Assembly (NCBI GenBank): GCA_028712605.1
Contig: JAQTPV010000039.1
Location: 1-6,894 of the forward strand
Direction: 5' to 3'
Source of the DNA: Minisyncoccota bacterium
Lineage (GTDB): Bacteria; Patescibacteriota; Minisyncoccia; Minisyncoccales; CG1-02-41-26
DNA length: 6,894 nt
Part shown: positions 1 to 5,872 of the stretch, one piece after another
Numbering within the stretch: the first letter of the stretch is position 1
Layout of the letters: every line of letters starts with the position of its first letter
Program-made: the position numbers and the translations under genes
The notes under the pieces: model-generated
Database searches by the model: none
Seen by the model: only the letters and a program-made list of their open reading frames with translations
What the model was told of the DNA's origin: nothing

Positions 1-1876
1 TGTCCATCGTCTCGCCAATAACAGGCAAGCCCTCATTAAGCATCTTCCTTGCCTGATTGTTGCCTTTCACCACCTCCCCCAGCGCTTGCTTGAACTCCTC
101 CATATTCGTGTTCAGCTCCGTGGCCGCCCACTTGTAAAGCTCGATTTTTGGCTCGTTGGCAAGTTTGTAATTGTCGAAATCTTCTTTCGTCTGGTTGTAG
201 AGGGTACGGTAGTCAATCTCCTCTGGGGGAATCGGCTGTTCTGGTATGGAAGTATAAATTCGCTTGTCGATTATCCTTTGTCGCATGTCATCGGGCCAAG
301 AAGCGCCGGGGCACTGAGTTGCCTGTAAATCCTTGTGGCCAACCAAATTCCCCCAGTCAAGCAGTTTAGAAAAAGCAGAAGCGTCAAACAAAAGAAAGTG
401 ACAAAGTTCGTGAGCGGAAACAATCTGGTCGTCACTCGGCAAGTGCTTGGTAAAGTCGCCAATCATACAGTTATGAACTACTACTGGGGCAAGATAAGTA
501 TTATCCTCAGTTTCGATATTATAGACATAACCTTCATAGTTTCTAATCCCAAGCTTTTTTATTGGAACAAAGAAATTATTCTTATTCTCAAAGTATCTCT
601 TCTGTTTTTTATTAGTATAAATAGAAATCGCGTATTGCTTATATTCTTTACCATTTAACCTAGCTTGTCTTTGGCAAAAACTAGGAAGTATACTTAATTT
701 TGAATAAACCATTAACAATCCCCAAGCAACTTTCTCAGAGGCAGTTACAATTGTGGTTTCGTATTTTCTTCTATGTCCATCGCCATCAGTATAAGATTCT
801 AAAAAACTCTTTAATAATTTTCTTGACGAGTTAATTATAAATAAAGGAATTGCTTTATTTCTAGCTCCCCCGCCAAATTCCTTATTGAAAAAGTTATAAA
901 TAACACGGGAATCAAATCTTAAAGCAATCGCATTCCCTTTTAATTTATAAATTTTTCCTTCCTTATTAAAAACAGACTTTAATAAGGTATTCACTTTTTC
1001 TACCTCAGAGGAAGCCCCATTCAGACTAAAGACTATTCCTTTTTGTTTACTCATTGAGGAGCCTTCAGCTAAATACCATCCGCAAAGCCGAAAAAAATCT
1101 TCAGTAAATTTTATAAATCTTGGCAAAAAATATGATTCACCATTTTTATTAACAATATATTTTTCTCCAACCTCATACTTTAATTTGTAAGACTTTTTCC
1201 TTTTCCCACCCCGCTTTAAATAGTAGCCATTCTCAATATAATTAGCCAAATCAATATATCCTTTTGAGGCAAAGGATTTTAATTTCGGAAAAACAAGCAA
1301 ATCATTTTCTTTTAAATCTTTTGCTTTTGTCCATTTTAATTCCCCATTAGCTACCAAGACTGGGTGCTCTGGAGTTAACTCAAATTCAGGTAGGTTCAAA
1401 GCCTTAACCTTGACTAACTCTCCACTATAATGCCTTTGAACAGTATTTGTTATCTTTTGATAATTTCCCCTAGAAGAAAGAATTTTATCGCCTATTTTAA
1501 GTTTCTCTATATTTTTGGGTTCTGGATTAGCTAAAATATTTGAACCTTTTGGGAAGCAAATGCCGATTACCTGCTCGTTCAAGTTTAGAACATTGGCCCT
1601 TGCGGTTCCCAAGTCACCAACATAGTAAACCGTGCCGTCCTTGGTAACAACGAAATGATAGCCAATACCCCCCCAGCCCCTTGCCTTGTGAAGCAAAGCG
1701 ATATCGTCCGGGGTAGCCTCGTGCTTAGTGACCGAATGGTGAATGACTACATACTTGACCTCGTCGGGCCTTCTCTCCCACGACCAGGTAAAACTGTTCC
1801 CCCAAATCGGCATCCGATAGTCAACCCATTTTCCCCTTTTCACTAAGGGAGGAATATGTAAAGGAGTGTCACTCAT
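1..1876 (-). CDS. N-acetylmuramoyl-L-alanine amidase (phage endolysin, Amidase_2/PGRP fold) interrupted by an intein; 3' end beyond window
   Basis: The frame is open from an ATG at 1874-1876 to the left edge: 625 codons visible, 262 of them extein. The enzyme cleaves the bond between N-acetylmuramic acid and L-alanine in peptidoglycan and is the likely endolysin for host lysis. Visible signatures in precursor numbering: IHHSVT with H46 as first zinc ligand, WGGIGYHF with Y73-H74, DGTVYYVG, then after the intein CMIGDF..PS, GHKDL with H514 and ATQCPG with C522 as the other zinc ligands. T520 takes the place of T7 lysozyme K128, as in many PGRPs. Residues after about 540 are charged and helix-like, and no wall-binding domain is seen before the edge. 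The start overlaps the preceding small gene by 8 bases (ATGAGTGA), so coupled translation is likely; only a weak AAAAGG lies 12 bases upstream. Extein DNA is near 50-55% GC in the lines counted, far above the intein. The family call is firm. Confidence 0.93.
   Translation of the reverse strand, partial: MSDTPLHIPPLVKRGKWVDYRMPIWGNSFTWSWERRPDEVKYVVIHHSVTKHEATPDDIALLHKARGWGGIGYHFVVTKDGTVYYVGDLGTARANVLNLNEQVIGICFPKGSNILANPEPKNIEKLKIGDKILSSRGNYQKITNTVQRHYSGELVKVKALNLPEFELTPEHPVLVANGELKWTKAKDLKENDLLVFPKLKSFASKGYIDLANYIENGYYLKRGGKRKKSYKLKYEVGEKYIVNKNGESYFLPRFIKFTEDFFRLCGWYLAEGSSMSKQKGIVFSLNGASSEVEKVNTLLKSVFNKEGKIYKLKGNAIALRFDSRVIYNFFNKEFGGGARNKAIPLFIINSSRKLLKSFLESYTDGDGHRRKYETTIVTASEKVAWGLLMVYSKLSILPSFCQRQARLNGKEYKQYAISIYTNKKQKRYFENKNNFFVPIKKLGIRNYEGYVYNIETEDNTYLAPVVVHNCMIGDFTKHLPSDDQIVSAHELCHFLLFDASAFSKLLDWGNLVGHKDLQATQCPGASWPDDMRQRIIDKRIYTSIPEQPIPPEEIDYRTLYNQTKEDFDNYKLANEPKIELYKWAATELNTNMEEFKQALGEVVKGNNQARKMLNEGLPVIGETMD
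470..1558 (-). mobile_element. Complete intein with LAGLIDADG homing endonuclease inside the amidase
   Basis: A 363-residue in-frame insertion (precursor residues 107-469) that excises itself at protein level and joins VIGI to CMIGDF. Splicing blocks are all visible: Cys1 in the N-terminal CFPKGSNI with LKIGDKIL (block A), LTPEHPVL with T168 and H171 (block B, TxxH), VYNIETEDNTYLAP (block F) and the terminal VVVHN with H468-N469, followed by +1 Cys470. The central endonuclease has two dodecapeptide motifs: LCGWYLAEG at residues 264-272 (1061-1087) and LLKSFLESYTDGDG at 354-367 (776-817). Each keeps an acidic residue (E271 and D365 or D367), so the nuclease looks intact. Removing the insert restores the usual amidase strand (GIC-IGDF). 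The insert is AT-rich (28% GC in line 901-960) against about 53% in the N-extein (1621-1680), consistent with lateral acquisition. Bounds are set by the motifs and are probably exact. Confidence 0.95.
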
Positions 1877-2021
1877 TAAGCTTTGCTGCCTTTTTAAGGC
1901 TCTTTTTGGTCGTGTCGTGCATAGTTTTAGTAACCTGGGGGCTGCTGCTATATGCCCAACGCAACCTTGTCTTTTCCTCTTTGGTCAACTTGTCCCAATT
2001 TTTTAAATCGTTAAGCTTCAT
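1869..2021 (-). CDS. Small basic protein of unknown function (50 aa)
   Basis: I do not recognise this protein. It is 50 residues long, highly charged and lysine-rich (LNDLKNWDKLTKEEKTRLR at the N-terminal side, KKSLKKAAKLNE at the end), with no membrane segment. The frame extends upstream to an ATG at 2093, but that would overlap the preceding membrane-protein gene by 76 bases. The ATG at 2019-2021 gives an ATGA overlap with that gene's TGA stop, the same arrangement as its neighbours, so I chose it. Its own TGA overlaps the amidase start by 8 bases. Its place between a holin-like gene and the endolysin suggests an accessory lysis role or merely translational coupling; neither can be shown from sequence. 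Confidence 0.6.
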   Translation of the reverse strand: MKLNDLKNWDKLTKEEKTRLRWAYSSSPQVTKTMHDTTKKSLKKAAKLNE

Positions 2022-2326
2022 TTTCTGACAATTAATAAATTCATCCACAAGCTCATTACCCCCCAAAAAATGGGAAGCAGTAAAACCTGCCAAGAGTAAG
2101 GCAAAAGAAGACCCTGCTCAATTAAGATAAGGGTATTCGCAAAAACCACAAACCAGCTCGCAACGGTGCCAACGGCCATTAAAAAGAAAGAAAATACAAA
2201 AGGAATGGCTTTTGATTTGCAGGTAACGGCCAGTTTCAATAAAGCTACAATGTGAACCCCAACAGCGGTCAAACCGATTAAAGAGGGTAAATAAAAAAGG
2301 AGAATGGTTAAGGTCGTGTTATTCAT
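2018..2326 (-). CDS. Three-span membrane protein, possible class I holin
   Basis: A 102-residue, very hydrophobic protein with three likely transmembrane segments at about residues 7-33, 42-68 and 78-100 and a short basic tail (IVRK). A positively charged turn (KLAVTCKSK, 31-39) separates the first two spans. Three spans in about 100 residues, one small gene upstream of the endolysin, is the layout of class I holins, which oligomerise in the cytoplasmic membrane and release the endolysin. No family-specific motif is recognised, so the holin role rests on topology and context. Its ATG overlaps the TGA of the preceding 87-residue gene (ATGA) and its own TGA overlaps the next ATG the same way. 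It could instead be an antiholin or an unrelated membrane protein. Confidence 0.72.
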   Translation of the reverse strand: MNNTTLTILLFYLPSLIGLTAVGVHIVALLKLAVTCKSKAIPFVFSFFLMAVGTVASWFVVFANTLILIEQGLLLPYSWQVLLLPIFWGVMSLWMNLLIVRK

Positions 2327-2586
2327 TTTAAATTTGACAGTCGCTTTTTGCTCCCTGCCTTTTTTTTGCTCTCATAGCTAACCATTAATGCTTCTAAACT
2401 CTTTAACTGTTCTTGCACTAAGGTCATCTTCTTAATTGCCTCGCTTGACCGCATTTTTAACTGCTCCTTAGCTTCTTCAACCTGTAAGTCTATTATCTCA
2501 CTAGGAGCAAGACCGTCAACTTCCAAGGGCTCACAATAACCTTTAAAGCTTAAAAAGCAAAGCAATTTTTTTAAAAAAACCATCAT
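2323..2586 (-). CDS. Small coiled-coil protein, unknown function (87 aa)
   Basis: Not recognised as a known family. The N-terminus (residues 2-15) is short, hydrophobic and basic (MVFLKKLLCFLSFK), perhaps a membrane anchor, but there is no convincing lipobox or signal-peptidase site. Residues about 30-72 are rich in E, K, Q and L with heptad-like spacing (VEEAKEQLKMR, MTLVQEQLKSLEALM), suggesting a coiled coil, and the C-terminus is very basic (SKKKAGSKKR). It starts with two consecutive ATG codons; the first (2584-2586) gives an ATGA overlap with the upstream holin-like gene's stop and is preferred. Gene position and the anchor-plus-coiled-coil layout would fit a lysis accessory or spanin-like part, but this is only inference. 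Confidence 0.7.
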   Translation of the reverse strand: MMVFLKKLLCFLSFKGYCEPLEVDGLAPSEIIDLQVEEAKEQLKMRSSEAIKKMTLVQEQLKSLEALMVSYESKKKAGSKKRLSNLK

Positions 2587-2837
2587 TTTCTGCTATTCAA
2601 AACTTGAGTAAGAGTATCAACAACATCGTTAACCTTGTTGGTTATTCTTATTGCCTCGTCCTTCCACTCGACAACATCCTGGAACCTTTTCTCCTGCATT
2701 TCCGCCATTTTATCACGAAGCTCTGAAATCTTTTTGTCCTTTTGCAAGTATGCCCAGGTAACGAAGACGAGAAGCACGCCAAGGAGCCCTTGTGAGGCAA
2801 TTTTAGTTACAAGCCCTGTCCAGTCAAATCCTTCCAT
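2583..2837 (-). CDS. Single-span holin-like protein (BhlA/UviB-like architecture)
   Basis: An 84-residue protein with a short N-terminus, one transmembrane segment at about residues 11-31 (SQGLLGVLLVFVTWAYL) and a long charged, helical C-terminal part (QKDKKISELRDKMAEM onward) that could form a coiled coil. This one-span-plus-charged-tail layout, with the SQG..GVLLVF type of start, resembles the BhlA/UviB group of small holin-like phage proteins; the resemblance is from memory. It starts 4 bases after the ParB-domain gene's TAA and ends in an ATGA overlap with the next gene, so it is probably the first gene of the lysis module in the same transcript. No strong ribosome-binding site is seen. 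Confidence 0.78.
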   Translation of the reverse strand: MEGFDWTGLVTKIASQGLLGVLLVFVTWAYLQKDKKISELRDKMAEMQEKRFQDVVEWKDEAIRITNKVNDVVDTLTQVLNSRK

Positions 2838-2841
2838 AAAC

Positions 2842-3477
2842 TTAATGGCCAGCTAAATAATCACTGCAAAGCAACTCAAGTGCTCTTTCATTACTTAGCT
2901 CGTTATTTTCTGCTTCCTTTTTAACACTAGCTATTGCCTGCATAATTACTTCATATTGGTCAGCTTGAAGTGTTAGCGATAAAGTTTTTGTTTCGTTTTC
3001 TTTGCCAAAATCAACCTCACTATTATTTTTAAAATTATCCCAATCAAAATTAACAAGCTCTTTCATTTCTAAAACTTCTTCCTCAGAAAAAGGCAAAGCT
3101 AAATCTTTATAAGAAGAAGCCATCTCCGTTACTAATTTAGCCAATAAAATTTCATTAAACGGAACCTGCTGTTGATACCAAATTGTTAACTCTTTGGCTC
3201 TTTGGTCATTCAAATTGCCTTCGTTGTAAATTATTACTTTCTCAAAGTTAAGTTCCTTACAAACTCGCCATCTTTGTTCGCCATCGATAATTTCATAACC
3301 TTCCACTCCAGAAATTTCTCTAACCACAATTGGAAGCCTTAACCCGTTTTTCTCAATGCTCTCCTTTACTTTTTTATATTCCTCAGTTTCTTTGTCTTTG
3401 GGGTTATAATCGTTTGGCCTTATTAAATCTATGTCAGTAATAAATAATTTGGCTGGGTCAAAAGTTATTTCTGCCAT
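2842..3477 (-). CDS. ParB/Srx-fold nucleotide-binding protein, candidate DpdB-like partner
   Basis: A 211-residue protein with an N-terminal ParB/sulfiredoxin-type domain (about residues 12-90): VREI....GYEIIDGEQRW with the box GEQRW at 66-70, matching the GERR-type nucleotide-binding loop, preceded by LIRPNDYNPK and NGLRLPIVV. The rest (about 100-211) is helical and acidic, with no clear helix-turn-helix of the chromosome-partition type. The frame reaches an ATG at 3498, but AAAGAGGT (3483-3490) lies 5 bases before the ATG at 3475-3477, so the shorter start is preferred; it overlaps the dpdA-like gene by 13 bases. Phages use this fold in several roles. In the bacterial Dpd system DpdB, an ATPase of this superfamily, works with DpdA to place preQ0 in DNA, so direct linkage to two dpdA-like genes makes a DpdB-like role plausible but unproven. 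Confidence 0.88.
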   Translation of the reverse strand: MAEITFDPAKLFITDIDLIRPNDYNPKDKETEEYKKVKESIEKNGLRLPIVVREISGVEGYEIIDGEQRWRVCKELNFEKVIIYNEGNLNDQRAKELTIWYQQQVPFNEILLAKLVTEMASSYKDLALPFSEEEVLEMKELVNFDWDNFKNNSEVDFGKENETKTLSLTLQADQYEVIMQAIASVKKEAENNELSNERALELLCSDYLAGH

Positions 3478-4187
3478 GTTATACCTCTTTCCGACCATAA
3501 TTTAGTCGCTTGCTTTTCTAATTTTAACATATTTTCAACGGAATCTTTCAACAACTTTCTATGATTGCGTTTTAATGAATACATTTTGTTAATCTCAGAA
3601 CTATTATAATTCCCAAACCTTACAACCGTTAACCAGCTAGTGCTATCAATACTATAAAAAGGAAAATCAAACATTAAACGCTTGCTAGTAATGGCAAAGC
3701 CATGAATTTTTATAGGCCAATAATTTTTAATAACCGAAAAAGCCATTGAAAGAGCTTTATAAATTTTTGTATAAGACTTTAAAGTAATAACACCTCCGAG
3801 AGCAATATAATCATAATTTTGACAATAATATTCAAGATAAGAAAGCGGATGCCCTAAATGATATGTAGGAATAATAGTAACGTCTTTACTTGTCATATAA
3901 TCACAATTTTTCTTAGTTTGTTCTGCGTTTCCTATAACATCTAAACCAGCAAGAACCCAATTTTTAGGCATTTTTTTATAATCGTCAATCATTTGGTCAA
4001 TATCGACTTTTTTTTTGCCTGTATACACACTAAAAGCCCCGCTGTCCATAAAAATACTATCATAAAGCTCTAACTCCTCCCTTAAAATTTTTGACTCAAG
4101 GTAATATGGGTAAGAAATAAGCTTATTTCTGCCACCAAACTCTAAAAGGTATCTACTCCATCCATCACCAGCAAAATAAAGTTTCAT
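3465..4187 (-). CDS. dpdA: TGT-like DNA deazaguanine transglycosylase, DpdA family (copy B)
   Basis: A 240-residue protein of tRNA-guanine-transglycosylase (TIM-barrel) type. Landmarks: DSGAFSVYTG (D48, aligning with the TGT DSGGF/YQ aspartate), GLDVIGNAEQTKKNC (D83, purine-pocket position), YIALGGV (128-133), IHGFAITS (161-168) and YSIDSTSW (D181, the TGT nucleophile position). The CxCxxC zinc site of tRNA enzymes is missing, as expected for a short DNA-acting relative. DpdA proteins swap guanine in DNA for a 7-deazaguanine base such as preQ0. The gene is a clear paralogue of the copy at 4319-5056, collinear over its whole length with the key aspartates kept, though diverged. It is followed with overlap by the ParB-domain gene. 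No strong ribosome-binding site precedes it, but bases AAGAAATGAA around the start are identical in both copies. A tRNA or RNA target cannot be excluded. Confidence 0.75.
   Translation of the reverse strand: MKLYFAGDGWSRYLLEFGGRNKLISYPYYLESKILREELELYDSIFMDSGAFSVYTGKKKVDIDQMIDDYKKMPKNWVLAGLDVIGNAEQTKKNCDYMTSKDVTIIPTYHLGHPLSYLEYYCQNYDYIALGGVITLKSYTKIYKALSMAFSVIKNYWPIKIHGFAITSKRLMFDFPFYSIDSTSWLTVVRFGNYNSSEINKMYSLKRNHRKLLKDSVENMLKLEKQATKLWSERGITWQK
3483..3490 (-). promoter_or_regulatory. Ribosome-binding site that sets the ParB-domain gene start
   Basis: AAAGAGGT on the minus strand lies 5 bases before the ATG at 3475-3477, inside the end of the dpdA-like gene. It supports the 211-residue form over the 218-residue form from 3498. 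Confidence 0.75.
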
Positions 4188-4197
4188 TTCTTAAACT

Positions 4198-4262
4198 TCA
4201 TTTATGCTTTATACATAATTGAGTCACTTGCTTCTCTAATTGTAACATTTTGTAACATTTTT
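4198..4262 (-). pseudogene. Remnant of a third dpdA 3' end between the two copies
   Basis: This intergenic stretch encodes, on the minus strand, MLQLEKQVTQLCIKHK then TGA (4248-4198), which matches MLKLEKQATKLW near the end of the downstream dpdA-like protein. At DNA level 4214-4248 and 3496-3530 agree at 31 of 35 positions. Upstream, in a frame shifted by one base, AAA AAT GTT (4260-4254, KNV) matches KKNV of the other copy. The frame is closed upstream by a stop and lacks the rest of the barrel, so it is a non-functional scar, most simply explained by a former tandem duplication reduced by deletion. A conserved recombination or regulatory site is a less likely reading. Confidence 0.62.
4241..4260. 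repeat. Perfect tandem duplication of a 10-base unit
   Basis: The unit tgtaacattt occurs twice back to back (4241-4250 and 4251-4260). It lies inside the decayed dpdA fragment, exactly where that fragment changes frame, so slippage here may have caused or followed the decay. Confidence 0.9.
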
Positions 4263-4291
4263 GCAGCAAGCACCCGTATTAAATACCTCAC

Positions 4292-4316
4292 GTTTAAGCC
4301 GTTCGGCTGTTAAAAC
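4292..4316 (-). other. Hairpin just after the first dpdA stop
   Basis: On the minus strand AGCC-GAAC-GGCT (4297-4308) forms a short GC stem that extends with TTTA/TAAA pairing across a 2-base bulge. It begins 3 bases after the TAG of the upstream dpdA-like gene. No T-run follows, so it is not a classical intrinsic terminator; it could be a 3'-end stabiliser or an attenuator between the two copies. Confidence 0.35.
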
Positions 4317-4318
4317 CA

Positions 4319-5056
4319 CTAATTGCTCCATATAATCCCTCGACTTTTCCAAACATTAGTAACAAACTTTTCCAAATCCAAAATTGACTTAACATTTTTC
4401 TTTAGTCTACTATCCCTTGGTAAATGCTTTGATTTAATCCTTTTTAACTTGAAACCTTTTAGTTCATTATGTTCTGCAAATCGTGCCGCAGATTGCCAAG
4501 TAGTTGAATCAACAGAATAAAAAGGATACCGCAAAAGCAATTTATAGCTAGTAATAGCAAAACCATGAACTTTAATTTTTGGAACATAATCTCGAATAAT
4601 CGAATAGCAATTATCAAGCCATCTAATCAACAAACTACTTTGAGAACGGAGTTGTGCTACTCCTCCTAATGCCACATAATTAAAATTGTCGCAGTAAAAC
4701 TTCAGATATTCAAAAGACTCTCCATAATGAAAAGTTGGAACAACATCAAGCCCTGCTTCTCGCATTTTTAAACAATTTTGCTTTGTTTCTTCGGCATTTC
4801 CGATAACATCAAGTCCACACTTTAGTGAAATAAAATCTAACTTTTTATAATCTTCAATCATCTCTTTCAAATCAACCTGAGCCACTCCAGTAAAAACAGA
4901 ATAAGCACCGCTATCCAAAAAGAGGTTAAAATCTCCCAAAAACTTTTTATTAAAACCTTTTCTTTTGAAATAAGGATAAGCAATTAAAATATACTTTACC
5001 CCAAGAACTTTCAATCGTTCAATGTCGGCATCAGCCCCAGCAAAATAAATCTTCAT
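4319..5056 (-). CDS. dpdA: TGT-like DNA deazaguanine transglycosylase, DpdA family (copy A)
   Basis: A 245-residue TIM-barrel protein of the TGT superfamily. Motifs in order: YFAGAD at the start, DSGAYSVFTG (D48, general acid/base position of TGT), CGLDVIGNAEETKQNC (D83), PTFHYGESFEYL, YVALGGVA (127-134), VHGFAITS (163-170), YSVDSTTW (D183, nucleophile position) and a C-terminal LEKFVTNVWKSRGIIW. The last block recurs in copy B and, in part, in the intergenic remnant. The zinc-binding Cys cluster of tRNA enzymes is absent. By family it should exchange guanine for a 7-deazaguanine in DNA. Its ATG overlaps the TGA of the methyltransferase (ATGA), so the two are translationally coupled. TGT enzymes act as homo- or heterodimers; two paralogues could form a mixed dimer or have different site preferences, which is inference. 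Single-gene duplication is clear; substrate is not. Confidence 0.75.
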   Translation of the reverse strand: MKIYFAGADADIERLKVLGVKYILIAYPYFKRKGFNKKFLGDFNLFLDSGAYSVFTGVAQVDLKEMIEDYKKLDFISLKCGLDVIGNAEETKQNCLKMREAGLDVVPTFHYGESFEYLKFYCDNFNYVALGGVAQLRSQSSLLIRWLDNCYSIIRDYVPKIKVHGFAITSYKLLLRYPFYSVDSTTWQSAARFAEHNELKGFKLKRIKSKHLPRDSRLKKNVKSILDLEKFVTNVWKSRGIIWSN

Positions 5057-5862
5057 TTCTTTACCACATAAAGCACCTCTTTTGCTATCTGATAAAAAGG
5101 GGCGGATAACACGGGAATATAAAAAATACCAGGAATAAAACTCTTGATGGTTTGAAACGGTTGAGCAAACGGACTTTTATCAAGTAAGGTGTCCACATCT
5201 CGCTTTCGGCTAACCAAACCAATTCGGTTTAGCACCTTGAAATGTGCTCGTTTAAACTCCGTTTCCAGCTCACTGATTTTCCATTCGTAAATATGAGCTC
5301 GATATTGAGTATTATATCCATTTTGGTCTTCTGGAGTATTTGGACAACTAAGAACCATAATACCTCCAGGTTTCAATACTCGATAAGCCTCATGAATACT
5401 CTTTTCACCATCCACTTTTTGCATATGCTCAATAGAACTGGTATATACAATAAAATGAAAACTGTTATCCTGGAACGGCATCTTAGCAACATCTCCAGAT
5501 ACCATTTTTACTTTAAAAGGGTAATGTTCTTGAGGATTAATTGGTTTCCCATTACAAATATTTATCTTATCTCCAACCATATTACTTGAGTCAATATCAA
5601 TTCCAGTATAGCTATTAATGTCTTTGGCATAATACCGAATCATAGGAAGAAGGAGAGAACGACCACAACACATATCCAATACCTCCCACTCTGGTTTCAT
5701 CATCATTACAATTGAATAATGTTGAATATAGTTCATTACATCCAGGATTGTGAAAAATCCGTCTCGAAATTGATGATAGAAATTCCGCATCTGGTATGTG
5801 GTGGCTTTCAATTCCTTTCGGTTCATGCCGTCCTCCACTCGGTAAACAATCTTATCTGCCAT
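5053..5862 (-). CDS. Class I SAM-dependent methyltransferase
   Basis: A 269-residue Rossmann-fold methyltransferase of the Methyltransf_11 type. Motif I is VLDMCCGRS (61-69), the acidic end of strand 2 is YTGIDIDSS (D89/D91, ribose binding), motif II region GDVAKMPFQDNSFHFIVYTSSIEH (123-146; D124 and H146 notable), and the following helix and strand hold RVLKPGGIMVLSCPNTPED (161-179). The substrate is not evident: no DNA-methylase catalytic motif (DPPY, NPPY or PC) is seen, so a small molecule, a modified base or a glycan is more likely than plain adenine or cytosine in DNA. The C-terminal part (about 230-269) is hydrophobic and aromatic and may contact a membrane or lipid-like substrate. AGGAGG sits 4 bases before the ATG. 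Linked to folE and dpdA-like genes, it might methylate a deazaguanine; this is inference. Confidence 0.9.
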   Translation of the reverse strand: MADKIVYRVEDGMNRKELKATTYQMRNFYHQFRDGFFTILDVMNYIQHYSIVMMMKPEWEVLDMCCGRSLLLPMIRYYAKDINSYTGIDIDSSNMVGDKINICNGKPINPQEHYPFKVKMVSGDVAKMPFQDNSFHFIVYTSSIEHMQKVDGEKSIHEAYRVLKPGGIMVLSCPNTPEDQNGYNTQYRAHIYEWKISELETEFKRAHFKVLNRIGLVSRKRDVDTLLDKSPFAQPFQTIKSFIPGIFYIPVLSAPFYQIAKEVLYVVKK

Positions 5863-5866
5863 CTAC

Positions 5867-5872
5867 CCTCCT
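5867..5872 (-). promoter_or_regulatory. Strong ribosome-binding site of the methyltransferase
   Basis: AGGAGG on the minus strand, 4 bases before the ATG at 5862. It overlaps the TAG stop of the XapX-like gene (TAGGAGG), so translation of that small gene should end on this site and couple the two genes. Confidence 0.8.

Noticed and set aside
335..658. Plus-strand open frame of 107 codons
   Set aside because: It lies antisense to the amidase C-extein and intein end, whose motifs (VVVHN, GDF, CPG) are unmistakable; the plus frame has no recognisable domain.
470..1558. Group I or II intron in the amidase gene
   Set aside because: The insert is fully open in the amidase frame, a multiple of three, and has protein-splicing residues at both ends.
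2022..2093. Longer start for the small basic protein before the amidase
   Set aside because: It would overlap the preceding membrane-protein gene by 76 bases, whereas the ATG at 2021 gives the ATGA overlap seen in neighbouring pairs.
3478..3498. Longer start for the ParB-domain protein
   Set aside because: The AAAGAGGT site at 3483-3490 would lie inside that form, and is well spaced for the ATG at 3477.
4292..4316. Intrinsic terminator after the first dpdA-like gene
   Set aside because: The hairpin is not followed by a T-run on the minus strand, so it is kept only as an uncharacterised hairpin.
5242..5589. Plus-strand open frame of 115 codons
   Set aside because: It is antisense to the methyltransferase motif region and has no motif or ribosome-binding site.
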